46,232 nucleotides of DNA, from positions 1 through 46,232 of the forward strand of contig FIZM01000003.1 in the NCBI GenBank assembly GCA_900019985.1. The letters are read 5' to 3'. The position numbers and the translations under genes were made by a program. Origin of the DNA: an uncultured Clostridia bacterium (lineage in GTDB: Bacteria; Bacillota; SHA-98; UBA4971). The notes under the pieces were generated by a model. That model worked only from the letters and a program-made list of their open reading frames with translations, did no database searches and had not been told where the DNA came from. How positions within the stretch are numbered: position 1 is the first letter of the stretch; every line of letters starts with the position of its first letter. Shown here in pieces: positions 1-8,676 of the stretch.

Positions 1-378
<378 letters not shown>

Positions 379-397
379 GTGCGGGAGGTGGCACAGA

Positions 398-601
398 GTG
401 GCAAAGGTTGTTTTTGACGAAGAACGGTGTAAAGGTTGCGAGTTGTGTGTCGCCTTTTGTCCCAGGAACCTCCTGGTTATGGCAGAGCGTTTTAATTCTA
501 AGGGATATCATCCGGCAACTATAGTAAACCCTGAGGAATGTAATGCCTGTACTTACTGCGCCAGGATGTGTCCGGAGGTGGCGATTGAAGTATACAGGTA
601 A
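398..601 (+). CDS. 2-oxoacid:ferredoxin oxidoreductase, delta (ferredoxin) subunit
   Basis: A 67-residue protein with two complete [4Fe-4S] motifs, [12 protein letters not shown] and [12 protein letters not shown], as in bacterial 2[4Fe-4S] ferredoxins. It is the electron-transfer subunit (KorD/VorD type) that passes electrons from the TPP-containing core to soluble ferredoxin. The start is GTG, set by the strong GGGAGGTGG site at 383-391. It lies first in a delta-alpha-beta-gamma order, 8 bases before the alpha subunit, which is typical for this four-subunit enzyme. Whether the complex prefers 2-oxoglutarate or branched-chain 2-oxoacids cannot be read from this subunit. Confidence 0.88.
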   Translation: MAKVVFDEERCKGCELCVAFCPRNLLVMAERFNSKGYHPATIVNPEECNACTYCARMCPEVAIEVYR

Positions 602-609
602 GGAGGGGC

Positions 610-1680
610 ATGGATCTCATGGGAGAAAAGGTGTTGATGAAGGGGAATGAAGCTATAGCCGAAGCAGCGATTCTTGCAGGCTGCAGGTATTTTTTCGGTT
701 ATCCGATAACACCTCAGAACGAGATTCCCGAGTATATGTCCAGACGCATGCCTGAGGTAGGAGGGGTCTTCCTACAGGCAGAGAGCGAGGTTGCAGGGAG
801 CAACATGGTGTACGGGGCTGCATGTGCCGGCGCAAGGGTAATGACTACGTCTTCAAGCCCTGGAATCAGCCTTATGCAGGAAGCCATCTCATACATGGCA
901 GGCGCGGAACTTCCCTGCGTGCTTGTGAATATTGTCCGGGGCGGACCCGGTTTAGGCGGGATACAAGGTTCTCAGGCAGACTATTTCCAGGCGACCAAGG
1001 GGGGAGGCCACGGCGACTATAAACTGATAGTTCTTGCTCCTGCAAGCGTGCAGGAGCTGATGGACCTTACGATTACCGCCTTTGACCTTGCTGATGTGTA
1101 TCGCAACCCAGTCATGATTCTGGGAGATGCGATTCTGGGGCAAATGATGGAGCCTGTAATACCGGGAAAAAGAGAGGATCTAGACTTGCCTCCTAAGACC
1201 TGGGCTACTACAGGAGCAAAGAACAGGCCAAAGAATGTCATAACCTCACTTATCCTTGATCCGGCAAAGCTAGAGCAGCATAACCTTAACTTAAAGGAGA
1301 AATACGAAAAGATCGCAAGAAACGAAGTTAGGTACAGGACCTACATGGCTGAGGATTCTGAAACCCTGATCGTTGCCTACGGAACATGCGCGCGGATTGC
1401 ACAGGCAGCGATTGACATGGCAAGAGAGCGCGGGTTGAGGGTCGGCCTGTTCAGGCCTATCACTTTATGGCCGTTCCCCTATGATGCCTTGAGGCAGACA
1501 GCGGAAGACAGCTTACGAGTTCTAACAGTGGAAATGAGCCTTGGGCAGATGGTTGAAGATGTACGCCTGGCAATACTCGGCACAAAGCCTGTCCACTTCT
1601 ACGGCCGTACAGGCGGAATGACTCCTACACCCAGAGAAATACTGAATGAGATCGAGAGAATCGTGGAGGAGGGGATATAA
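610..1680 (+). CDS. 2-oxoacid:ferredoxin oxidoreductase, alpha subunit (VorB/KorA type)
   Basis: A 356-residue alpha subunit of the pyruvate/2-oxoacid:ferredoxin oxidoreductase superfamily. The N-terminal half carries family text such as [16 protein letters not shown] and [14 protein letters not shown], followed by the RGGPGLGG loop; the C-terminal ~130 residues form the transketolase-C-like domain ([15 protein letters not shown]). With the beta subunit it oxidatively decarboxylates a 2-oxoacid to acyl-CoA and CO2. Length and the separate small ferredoxin match the VorB type (3-methyl-2-oxobutanoate) as well as KorA. The neighbouring butyrate kinase tilts the guess to branched-chain substrates. 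The start at 610 sits 3-4 bases after AGGAGGGG; an in-frame ATG at 619 has better spacing. Confidence 0.88.
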   Translation: MDLMGEKVLMKGNEAIAEAAILAGCRYFFGYPITPQNEIPEYMSRRMPEVGGVFLQAESEVAGSNMVYGAACAGARVMTTSSSPGISLMQEAISYMAGAELPCVLVNIVRGGPGLGGIQGSQADYFQATKGGGHGDYKLIVLAPASVQELMDLTITAFDLADVYRNPVMILGDAILGQMMEPVIPGKREDLDLPPKTWATTGAKNRPKNVITSLILDPAKLEQHNLNLKEKYEKIARNEVRYRTYMAEDSETLIVAYGTCARIAQAAIDMARERGLRVGLFRPITLWPFPYDALRQTAEDSLRVLTVEMSLGQMVEDVRLAILGTKPVHFYGRTGGMTPTPREILNEIERIVEEGI

Positions 1681-1683
1681 AGA

Positions 1684-2439
1684 ATGAGGAAAGTATTTGG
1701 CCGTCCGGAAGCAATGGCAGACGTCCCGATGCATTATTGCCCCGGCTGCACCCATGGGATTATCCACAGGTTGATAGCTGAGGTCATTGACGAACTGGGT
1801 GTTCGCGAGAAGACCGTCGGGATTTCACCTGTGGGTTGCGCAGTGCTGGCATACGACTACTTTAACTGTGATTTCGTCGAAGCCTCCCACGGTAGGGCGC
1901 CTGCAGTAGCTACCGGGATTAAGAGGACCCTCCCTGATTCTGTTGTTTTCTGCTATCAAGGCGACGGAGACCTGGCTTCCATAGGAATGGCTGAAATAGT
2001 CCATGCCGCAACCAGAGGAGAGAAGATCACTGTGATCTTTGTCAATAACGCGGTTTACGGCATGACCGGCGGGCAAATGGCGCCTACGACATTGCCGGGA
2101 CAGAGGACTACAACTTCCCCCAGGGGCAGGGATGTGGAAGGTGCCGGGCATCCCATAAGAGTCGCTGAGCTTTTATCAACGCTTTCAGGTGTGGCTTATA
2201 TTTCCAGGGTTTCAGTTACCGGTCCGACCAATGTCATAAAAGCTAAACGCGCTGTGAGACGAGCCTTTGAGACCCAAATAGAAGGCAAAGGGTTCAGCCT
2301 TGTGGAATTCCTCTCCACCTGTCCCATCAACTGGGGTATGTCTCCCCTCGAAGCAATGAAATGGGTAGATGAAAAGATGAGCCTCTATTATCCTCTGGGA
2401 GACTATACCCAAGTTCAGGAGGTGGCAGGTAATGCATGA
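1684..2439 (+). CDS. 2-oxoacid:ferredoxin oxidoreductase, beta (TPP) subunit
   Basis: A 251-residue TPP-binding beta subunit. The N-terminal HYCPGCTHG and the TPP/Mg motif [12 protein letters not shown] followed by [17 protein letters not shown] are diagnostic of KorB/VorA proteins. It forms the active site with the alpha subunit encoded 3 bases upstream. A strong ribosome site (GGAGGAGGGG, 1665-1674) precedes the ATG, and its 3' end overlaps the gamma gene by 8 bases, which implies translational coupling. Substrate is unresolved between 2-oxoglutarate and branched-chain 2-oxoacids. Confidence 0.9.
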   Translation: MRKVFGRPEAMADVPMHYCPGCTHGIIHRLIAEVIDELGVREKTVGISPVGCAVLAYDYFNCDFVEASHGRAPAVATGIKRTLPDSVVFCYQGDGDLASIGMAEIVHAATRGEKITVIFVNNAVYGMTGGQMAPTTLPGQRTTTSPRGRDVEGAGHPIRVAELLSTLSGVAYISRVSVTGPTNVIKAKRAVRRAFETQIEGKGFSLVEFLSTCPINWGMSPLEAMKWVDEKMSLYYPLGDYTQVQEVAGNA

Positions 2440-3004
2440 GGAAGCGATCTTTGCAGGATTCGGCGGACAGGGCATAATGTTGATGGGGCAATTACTGACG
2501 TATGCAGGGATGATGGAAGGTGCAAATGTCAGCTGGATGCCGTCCTACGGGCCTGAGATGAGAGGAGGCACTGCCAACTGCCAGGTGGTGATATCTTCGA
2601 AAGGAGTCTCTTCTCCTCTGGTGACTGAACCTCTAAGCCTGGTTGCCTTGAATAAGCCGTCTCTACACAAATTCGCTCCCTGGGTCGCCCGGGAAGGGCT
2701 TATTGTCTACAATTCTTCTCTTATTGAAGCGCCGCCTGAGAGGCGAGATGTGAGGATACTGGGTGTCCCCTGCAATGAAGTTGCTAATGAGCTTGGCGAC
2801 TTGCGTACTGCAAATATGGTGGCCCTGGGAGCCTACCTTGCCATCACGAAGGTCGTAAGCTTTGAGACAGTGCTCGATGCAATGAAAATGGTGCTGCCGG
2901 AGAGACGCCATAACTTGATACCTCTCAACCGGCAAGCACTTAGCCGAGGCATGGAAATCGCATCTCTTTGGCATTCACAGGACCCGGGAAGAGAGATCAG
3001 TTAG
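2432..3004 (+). CDS. 2-oxoacid:ferredoxin oxidoreductase, gamma subunit
   Basis: A 190-residue gamma subunit of the POR/KOR family. The N-terminus [15 protein letters not shown] and [18 protein letters not shown] are the usual signature. It completes the four-subunit enzyme and overlaps the beta gene by 8 bases; its AGGAGGT site lies inside the beta reading frame. Its stop codon overlaps by 8 bases the stop end of the GerMN gene on the opposite strand, leaving no room for a terminator between the two convergent genes. Confidence 0.9.
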   Translation: MHEEAIFAGFGGQGIMLMGQLLTYAGMMEGANVSWMPSYGPEMRGGTANCQVVISSKGVSSPLVTEPLSLVALNKPSLHKFAPWVAREGLIVYNSSLIEAPPERRDVRILGVPCNEVANELGDLRTANMVALGAYLAITKVVSFETVLDAMKMVLPERRHNLIPLNRQALSRGMEIASLWHSQDPGREIS

Positions 3005-3608
3005 GTCCGATGAGTTCTGTGGCTCTGGTCCGGGGAGTATCGATGCTGACGTGGCCTCCGATACTCTCCCGTTTTTCTCCTTCCACCAGGATTTGGCACC
3101 GGTTTATTTCGGGAAACTCAGTCAGTGTGTTCACGATAGAGCCTACCAGCAGTGCCTCATTCCAGCTGCCGCCTACGAAGTTGGCGGCAAGTTCCTTGCT
3201 GAAATCAGCGATAGCAAGGTCCCCTTCAATCACGAGGCTTCTTACACCGGTTTCTTGCGGGATGGGCGCTTCCAGTCCGCTCCCAGGAAGGGGGCCTTTC
3301 ACAAGGAGTTCCAATGCACCTCTTACAGGGTCTTGACCTTGTGCCACTCTTTGCCTTACCGGAACCAGGTATGATTCAGTGGGTGTGCTCTTGACATAAT
3401 AGACTACTACCTCAGGACCCATCTGAGCTTCTTCCAGGGTTTCGATTTCCGAGACCCGTCTCGACAAAGCTGCCAGATCCTCGAATGCCCTGTCTAAATC
3501 CCTCTCAATCGCCGCAATATCCCGTGACAACCTTGTTGTAACTCCTACTGACCACCCCAGTAAGACTAAAACAACAAATGTGGCTATCCAAACCTGCCAT
3601 CTTTGCAC
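2997..3608 (-). CDS. GerMN-domain protein (sporulation/germination)
   Basis: A 203-residue protein with an N-terminal membrane segment or signal anchor (residues ~8-25), a short coiled-coil-like stretch (~28-60), and a C-terminal GerMN domain seen in VVYYVKS, ALELLVKGP and NTLTEFPEI. GerM proteins of Bacillus act at the cell surface in sporulation and germination; here the role is inferred from the domain alone. The start is GTG, supported by GAGGAGG on the minus strand at ~3614-3622. It is the only clear minus-strand gene in the window. It is convergent with the oxidoreductase operon and divergent from the DUF3866 gene. Confidence 0.8.
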   Translation of the reverse strand: MQRWQVWIATFVVLVLLGWSVGVTTRLSRDIAAIERDLDRAFEDLAALSRRVSEIETLEEAQMGPEVVVYYVKSTPTESYLVPVRQRVAQGQDPVRGALELLVKGPLPGSGLEAPIPQETGVRSLVIEGDLAIADFSKELAANFVGGSWNEALLVGSIVNTLTEFPEINRCQILVEGEKRESIGGHVSIDTPRTRATELIGPN

Positions 3609-3726
3609 CGGTATTCCTCCTCAAATTGTCAATGAGTATGATATCCTCCCTGCGGGGAAGATATTCTGGATGGGTTTAGAGCTACGTATCTTTTCTCCCT
3701 TCTCACACTTTAGTTTACGACAACCT

Positions 3727-3767
3727 GCGCAGTTTCCCTGCTGAGAGGGTCGAGAACCGCGCAGTTT
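3727..3767. repeat. Two direct copies of GCGCAGTTT in the divergent intergenic region
   Basis: GCGCAGTTT occurs at 3727-3735 and again at 3759-3767, start to start 32 bases (about three helical turns), each preceded by AACC or AACCT. They lie between the divergent GerMN and DUF3866 genes, where a regulator could bind. No protein is known to bind them; the spacing is the only argument. Confidence 0.35.
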
Positions 3768-3798
3768 AACCTCAGGCGAGATAGTTGGGGGTATTTTT

Positions 3799-4923
3799 AT
3801 GATCAGGGCAAGGAGGGGGACTGTCACAAGGGTCCGTCGCGTCTCTTCGCGTGTCACGGAAGCTGAGGTCATATGTGAAGGAAGGAATTCCCTTGCCATA
3901 TGCTATCCGGATCTCACAGGGCCGATTGCCCCCGGGGATAAGGTTGTTCTGAACACCAACGCAGTCGAACTTAATCTGGGGACAGGCGGGTACCACTTTA
4001 TTATGTGGGTTGAAGGCAGGGAATGCCTGGGCGAGACTTGCGGACCGGGACACATAATAAAGGCACGGTACACTCCTTTTCAGGTCCATTGTCTCGCAGC
4101 TGAAGAGAAGAGCAGCGAATACCATGAAGTCTTAAAAGACCCTAAGCCAATCTTATGCATGCCTGTTATCGCCTGTGAGCTGCACAGCATGGTAGCTCCG
4201 GTGGCAGCAGGCATCAAGGAAGCTACAGGGAACCGGGGAAAGATCGCGTATGTAATGACTGACGGTGGGGCGTTGCCTGCATCTTTCAGCAGACTCACTG
4301 AAGAGTTGCGGGACAAAGCGATATTAGATACTGTAATCACTTCCGGCCATGCCTTTGGCGGAGACCTTGAAGCAATAAACATCTATTCAGCTCTGCATGT
4401 AGCAAAGGAATGTGCCAAGGCAGACGCTGCCGTTGTTGCAATGGGGCCGGGGCAGGCAGGCACAGGCACAAAATATGGGTTTTCCGGTATAGAACAAGGC
4501 ATAGCAGTAAACGCAGCCCACTCCCTGGGAGGAATCCCTATCGTTTCGCCAAGAATCAGCTTTGCTGATCCCCGCAAGCGACACTTAGGGGTAAGCCACC
4601 ATACCATCACCATCCTCAAAGAAGTCGTACTGGGTAATTGTATAGTCGTCTTACCTAAGATGCCGGAGGACAGGTTGGAGTTGGTAAGGTCACAACTTGA
4701 TGAGTCAGGCATTATCGGTAGGCACGTCATTGTCGCCGAGAACGGGGTACCCGCTGTCAAAAGGCTTCAAAGGGATGAGATTAATGTTACTGTAATGGGG
4801 CGGACTATCCAGGAAGATCCGGAATTTTTCCTTGCTGCCGGTGCAGCAGGAGTTTTTGCGGGAAAGCTCATCGCGGAGACACTTACCGGTGTCCGGGTTC
4901 AAAGAAGCGAGGAGTTCACCTAG
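3799..4923 (+). CDS. DUF3866 family protein
   Basis: A 374-residue soluble protein that I recognise as DUF3866, a conserved Firmicute and actinobacterial family of unknown function. Visible landmarks are an N-terminal beta-rich segment (residues 1-85, with GTGGYHFIMW), then a larger alpha/beta part with YVMTDGGALPAS, TSGHAFGGDLEA, MGPGQAGTGTKYGFSG and a histidine pair in GVSHHTITIL. The ATG at 3799 has only a weak GGGGGT site. Genes of this family often lie next to the Nudix-spoIIM-xerD cluster, as here. The conserved glycine, aspartate and histidine residues suggest an enzyme, but no reaction can be assigned. Confidence 0.8.
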   Translation: MIRARRGTVTRVRRVSSRVTEAEVICEGRNSLAICYPDLTGPIAPGDKVVLNTNAVELNLGTGGYHFIMWVEGRECLGETCGPGHIIKARYTPFQVHCLAAEEKSSEYHEVLKDPKPILCMPVIACELHSMVAPVAAGIKEATGNRGKIAYVMTDGGALPASFSRLTEELRDKAILDTVITSGHAFGGDLEAINIYSALHVAKECAKADAAVVAMGPGQAGTGTKYGFSGIEQGIAVNAAHSLGGIPIVSPRISFADPRKRHLGVSHHTITILKEVVLGNCIVVLPKMPEDRLELVRSQLDESGIIGRHVIVAENGVPAVKRLQRDEINVTVMGRTIQEDPEFFLAAGAAGVFAGKLIAETLTGVRVQRSEEFT

Positions 4924-5019
4924 TGTTCCGTAGGTTTTCGACAAAAAGAAAAGGGCTTCCAGTACGTCAGCAGGTTTGCCGGAGATGTAAAAAGAGTCTT
5001 TTGAAAAAACAATGTCCAT
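4705..5019 (-). CDS. Possible small hypothetical protein, antisense over the DUF3866 3' end
   Basis: An open frame of 104 residues starting at ATG 5019, with a GGAGGG site 10 bases upstream on the minus strand. The first ~32 residues (MDIVFSKDSFYISGKPADV, then a hydrophobic helix) lie in the gap between DUF3866 and the Nudix gene. The rest runs antisense through the last ~219 bases of DUF3866. The frame stays open further upstream to 5124. I do not recognise it. The good ribosome site and sensible N-terminus argue for a gene; the long antisense overlap argues against. Confidence 0.3.
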   Translation of the reverse strand: MDIVFSKDSFYISGKPADVLEALFFLSKTYGTLGELLASLNPDTGKCLRDELSRKNSCCTGSKEKFRIFLDSPPHYSNINLIPLKPFDSGYPVLGDNDVPTDNA

Positions 5020-5181
5020 AAGAGGACATCCCTCCTTCCATGGTGTATATGATATGCCGAAGCAGTCAGCGTTATTCCAGTATTTTCGCAAATGGTCAGT
5101 AATTGCCTGAACACGCATTCTCAAGTCAGGTACAGTCGAATGTGTCCTTCAAGTCATTCAATTGTGTAGGAGGGAAGGGTA

Positions 5182-5730
5182 GTGGATTGTAGTGAACAAC
5201 TTACAGAGGTTATGGTAAAATCTGATACTCTCTATCAAGGGAAAATACTAAACCTCCGCGTTGACCTGGTAAGATTACCTTCAGGAAGGACATCCACCAG
5301 AGAGGTCGTGGAGCATCCTGGAAGCGTAGGTATCATCCCCATTGATAACGATGGTAATGTAATACTGATAAAACAGTTTAGATACCCGGTAGGAGAGGTT
5401 TTGTGGGAGATTCCCGCAGGAAAGCTGGATCCCGGAGAGAAGCCTGAAGACTGCGCTATCCGTGAGCTTGAGGAGGAGACCTCTTTTATTGCCGGACGTA
5501 TTGAGAAAGTAGCGTCTTTTTACACGTCACCTGGTTTTTCCGGTGAAATGATGCATTTGTTCATTGCCACAGATCTCATCCCCGGAACAGCAGAACCTGA
5601 CCAGGACGAAAACATAAAAGTATTCAACCTATCACGTGAAGCTGTTGAGACTATGATGACAAACGGTGAGATCCGTGATGCCAAGACACTTCTTGCATTG
5701 GTAACAGTGATTTCGAGGGGGATTTTTTAG
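5182..5730 (+). CDS. nudF: ADP-ribose pyrophosphatase (Nudix hydrolase)
   Basis: A 182-residue Nudix hydrolase of the ADP-ribose pyrophosphatase type. The Nudix box runs from GKLDPGE to RELEEET; the usual glycine after EExG is serine here. An upstream IPAG and a downstream SPGFSGEMMHLF agree with NudF proteins. It would hydrolyse ADP-ribose to AMP and ribose 5-phosphate. GTG start with AGGAGGG at 5168-5174. It abuts the PHP endonuclease gene with no gap, and the order Nudix, PHP, SpoIIM, XerD is shared with other spore formers. Confidence 0.88.
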   Translation: MDCSEQLTEVMVKSDTLYQGKILNLRVDLVRLPSGRTSTREVVEHPGSVGIIPIDNDGNVILIKQFRYPVGEVLWEIPAGKLDPGEKPEDCAIRELEEETSFIAGRIEKVASFYTSPGFSGEMMHLFIATDLIPGTAEPDQDENIKVFNLSREAVETMMTNGEIRDAKTLLALVTVISRGIF

Positions 5731-6924
5731 TTGACTGAGTTTTACGTTGATTTGCATGTTCATATAGGTTGCGATAGCACGGGACGGCCGGTAAAAGTAT
5801 CAGCTTCAAGGGAACTGACCTTCGAGAATATAGCAAAAGAATGCTTTTACAAAAAAGGCGTTGACATTGTTGGGATTGTAGATGCAGCATCTCCAGGCGT
5901 AATCGATGATATCGAGAGTCTCCTGGATTCAGGGGAAATGGTGGAGATCCCGGGAGGCGGCATCGGTTATAAAGACAAAGTTGTCATTGTTCTCGCCTCT
6001 GAAGTCGAGACCCTCGAGGAACACAAGGGTCATTCCCACCACTTGATCCTTCTCAGGACTCTTGACACAGCGAAAGCCTTTTCGCGCAAGCTTCAGGGTT
6101 GTGTTTCAAACGTTTTCTCAAGTACGCCTGTATGCCAAATGCCTGCCCGAAACCTCTACAGCATGGCTATGGATATCGGAGCGATTCCCTTTCCTGCCCA
6201 CGCTTTTTCACCGCACAAGAGTATCTACGGCAATTGCATAAGAAGGCTTCATGAAGCGTTCCCCGAGAATATCTTATCTTCTCTCCTTGCGATAGAGTTG
6301 GGACTTTCCGCTGATACAGACCTGGCTGACACTATCTCTGAATTGCACCGGTACACGTTTCTTTCCAATTCCGACGCTCATTCGCTGCCGAAGATTGGGC
6401 GCGAATACAACGTTATGCGCCTTGAGAGTGCATCGTTCGATGAGGTCATTAAAGCACTGGCGCGAAGGGATGGCAGACAAGTCGTAGCGAACTACGGATT
6501 AGACCCGAAGCTTGGAAAGTACCACAGGACTTACTGTCCCAAGTGTGACAGGACGTTCAATTACGAGACTCCTCCTGTTGTCCAATGTCCTGAGTGTGAC
6601 AGCACTTCTGTTGTAAAGGGGGTCCTTGACCGAATCAGAGAGATCCAGGATTACCCTGTCCCTCGTCACCCTGAGCACAGGCCTCCGTACCTCTATCAGA
6701 TTCCATTGGAGTTTGTACCGGGCGTAGGGCCTAGGTCCATAGACAAGCTGATCGAGAGGTTCGGAAGTGAAATGGCAGTCCTGCACAAAGCGAAAGAAGG
6801 GGAATTGGCAGAAGTGGTGGGAGAAAAGGCAGCGGGCCTTATCATCCAGGCACGCAATGGAACACTCCCTTTGGTTGCAGGAGGAGGGGGACACTATGGC
6901 AAGGCTGTTATAGAGAACGGTTGA
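5731..6924 (+). CDS. Endonuclease Q-like PHP-domain protein
   Basis: A 397-residue protein with an N-terminal PHP phosphoesterase domain (DLHVHIGCD at residues 7-15, later HSHH and SNSDAHS metal-ligand motifs). A zinc finger follows (CPKC and CPEC, ~residues 266-289), then a C-terminal helix-hairpin-helix (FVPGVGPRSIDKLIERFG). That order matches endonuclease Q, which in Thermococcales and some Bacillus nicks DNA 5' of deaminated bases such as uracil and hypoxanthine. TTG start immediately after the Nudix stop. Deaminated-base cleavage is known for the family, not shown here. Confidence 0.82.
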   Translation: MTEFYVDLHVHIGCDSTGRPVKVSASRELTFENIAKECFYKKGVDIVGIVDAASPGVIDDIESLLDSGEMVEIPGGGIGYKDKVVIVLASEVETLEEHKGHSHHLILLRTLDTAKAFSRKLQGCVSNVFSSTPVCQMPARNLYSMAMDIGAIPFPAHAFSPHKSIYGNCIRRLHEAFPENILSSLLAIELGLSADTDLADTISELHRYTFLSNSDAHSLPKIGREYNVMRLESASFDEVIKALARRDGRQVVANYGLDPKLGKYHRTYCPKCDRTFNYETPPVVQCPECDSTSVVKGVLDRIREIQDYPVPRHPEHRPPYLYQIPLEFVPGVGPRSIDKLIERFGSEMAVLHKAKEGELAEVVGEKAAGLIIQARNGTLPLVAGGGGHYGKAVIENG

Positions 6925-7008
6925 GAAATCCAAGGGAAAAGGCTGCAAGCATAACGCTGATAAGATGGACATACATATGAAGGGAGGTGGTTGGGAGGAG
7001 GGGCGGGA

Positions 7009-7647
7009 ATGCTCGCAAAAACCACGCCAAAAGAGGCGTTCACCCATTACCTAAGAAAACATGTCCTTACCTACACAATACTCAGTGTCATGCTTATCTT
7101 GGGAGTCATTTTCGGTGCTCTTTCAGCAAAAGTCCTTCCGGACGAGGAAAAGTCTGAACTTGCTCAGGACCTTACAGCCTTTTTCAGAGGCTTCGGCGAG
7201 ACAATGCAGGTTGCCGCAGTCTCCGCGTCGCAACAGGGTTTCTACGGAAATCTGAAGACTGTCTTCATCGGGTGGCTTCTGGGCCTCTCCGTGATAGGGG
7301 CTCCGGGAATAGGTGTTTTACTGTTTTTGCGTGGTTTTACCATTGGGTTTACCGTGGGTTTTCTCGTTTTGCAAATGGCTTCAAGGGGAGTGCTTTTGGC
7401 CTTCGTATCGGTGCTTCCTCAGAACTTGTTTATAATCCCTGCGCTGATTCTCTCTTTTGAGTCTTCGCTGACATTTGCAAAAATCGTAATTGAAGACAGG
7501 TTCAGGAGTACCAGGATCCCACTGTATCCTCAATTTCTCCTCTCCTGCATCACGCTTGTGGGCGCCCTTGCCTTACTCGGTATTGCGTCTATCGTCGAAG
7601 GCTTCATAACCCCTGTTTTCATTGAATTGATTTCAAGGCACATGTAA
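7009..7647 (+). CDS. spoIIM: Stage II sporulation protein M
   Basis: A ~212-residue integral membrane protein with about five hydrophobic helices, matching SpoIIM, the membrane scaffold of the SpoIID-SpoIIM-SpoIIP engulfment complex in the mother cell. SpoIIM of Bacillus is about 214 residues. I chose ATG 7009 because GGGAGGAGGGG (6993-7003) sits 5 bases upstream; an in-frame TTG at 6991 has the Shine-Dalgarno directly abutting it. The text APGIGVLLFLRGFTIGFTVG is characteristic. SpoIIP, a partner, is encoded ~22 kb downstream in this window; SpoIID is not seen. Confidence 0.88.
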   Translation: MLAKTTPKEAFTHYLRKHVLTYTILSVMLILGVIFGALSAKVLPDEEKSELAQDLTAFFRGFGETMQVAAVSASQQGFYGNLKTVFIGWLLGLSVIGAPGIGVLLFLRGFTIGFTVGFLVLQMASRGVLLAFVSVLPQNLFIIPALILSFESSLTFAKIVIEDRFRSTRIPLYPQFLLSCITLVGALALLGIASIVEGFITPVFIELISRHM

Positions 7648-7676
7648 TTGCAGGCAAAAGGAGGTCATGCTATACT
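7648..7676 (+). promoter_or_regulatory. Candidate SigA promoter upstream of xerD
   Basis: TTGCAG (7648-7653), 17 bases, then TATACT (7671-7676). The -10 matches 5 of 6 and the spacing is ideal; the -35 keeps only TTG. It lies just after the spoIIM stop and would give a ~90-base leader before xerD. Confidence 0.4.
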
Positions 7677-7769
7677 GGTAAAAACAGCTCATACTGCAGA
7701 CTAATGGTTCACCGACCGGGTTTATCAAGCCAATGCATCAGGACTGCTCCCCTTTAGGAGGTCGACGGG

Positions 7770-8663
7770 TTGTCCTGGATCGATGAGTTCCTCGCCTACC
7801 TTTTGTGTGAGCGGGGCCTTGCAAACAATACGATAGAGTCATATGGAAGGGACCTCACCCAGTTTGAGGAATTCATAAATGATACCTACGGTATGGAGCT
7901 GGAAGAGGTAAATGAAGATACGATCCTTTCATATCTGAAGTTTTTGAAAGACCACGGTAAAGCAAATTCCAGCATTTCAAGGACGATCTCTGCCATTCGC
8001 GGGTTCTACGCCTTTACTTACCGTGAAGGCTTGATGGAACACGATCCAGCAACCAACATCGCTTCGCCTAAACAAGAGAAAAGCCTGCCCCAGGTATTGA
8101 CTGCAGAAGAAGTCACCGGTCTTTTAGATGCTCCGGTAACTGACACGCCTGCCGGTATTCGCGATAAAGCCATGCTGGAAACGATGTACGCCACAGGGAT
8201 GCGCGTATCTGAGCTGGTCTCTTTGGATCTTGGCGATATTGACACTCACATGGGGTACGTCAAATGCCTGGGCAAGGGATGGAAAGAAAGGATTATCCCC
8301 ATGGGGAGCGTAGCCTGCTTTTGGGTAGAAACCTACCTCCAATCATCAAGAGGCCGCATGTTGCAGGGGAGAAGAGAGAAAGCTTTATTTGTGAACGCCA
8401 GAGGGAAGAGACTTACCAGGCAAGGGTTTTGGAAAATCATCAAAGGTTATGCTAAGAAATGCGGAATTTCAAAACCGGTAACTCCCCATATCCTTCGCCA
8501 CTGTTTTGCCACACATCTTCTTGAGAACGGTGCAGACCTTCGGTCTGTCCAAGAAATGCTGGGGCATGCAGATATCTCTACTACGGAGATATATACTCAT
8601 CTGACCAAAGCGAAGCTAAAGGAGATCTATGACAGAACCCACCCTCGCGCAGGGGGAGAATAG
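7770..8663 (+). CDS. xerD: Tyrosine recombinase XerD-like
   Basis: A 297-residue tyrosine recombinase. The N-terminal SAM-like core-binding domain covers residues ~1-85 and the catalytic domain the rest. Active-site residues are visible: R145 (TGMRVSEL), H240 and R243 (HILRHCF), H266 (LGHADIS) and nucleophile Y275 (IYTHL). Xer proteins resolve chromosome dimers at dif before division. The length, the lack of any neighbouring phage genes, and the position beside spoIIM and a nucleoside phosphorylase gene, as in Bacillus, support a housekeeping Xer rather than an integrase. TTG start with AGGAGGT at 7756-7762. Confidence 0.9.
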   Translation: MSWIDEFLAYLLCERGLANNTIESYGRDLTQFEEFINDTYGMELEEVNEDTILSYLKFLKDHGKANSSISRTISAIRGFYAFTYREGLMEHDPATNIASPKQEKSLPQVLTAEEVTGLLDAPVTDTPAGIRDKAMLETMYATGMRVSELVSLDLGDIDTHMGYVKCLGKGWKERIIPMGSVACFWVETYLQSSRGRMLQGRREKALFVNARGKRLTRQGFWKIIKGYAKKCGISKPVTPHILRHCFATHLLENGADLRSVQEMLGHADISTTEIYTHLTKAKLKEIYDRTHPRAGGE

Positions 8664-8676
8664 GAGAGGGGTCGAC

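Noticed and set aside
388-410. Sigma-54 promoter at the ferredoxin subunit start (TGGCAC followed by GGCA)
   Set aside because: The GC element at -12 is missing (GGCA in place of TTGC), and the site overlaps the ribosome binding region of a gene within an operon.
6499-7047. 182-codon minus-strand open frame opposite the PHP protein
   Set aside because: Runs antisense through the zinc finger and helix-hairpin-helix of a well supported gene and ends in low-information text.
7770-8663. Phage or transposon integrase
   Set aside because: Length, context with spoIIM and nucleoside phosphorylase, and absence of att-like repeats or phage genes point to chromosomal Xer recombinase.
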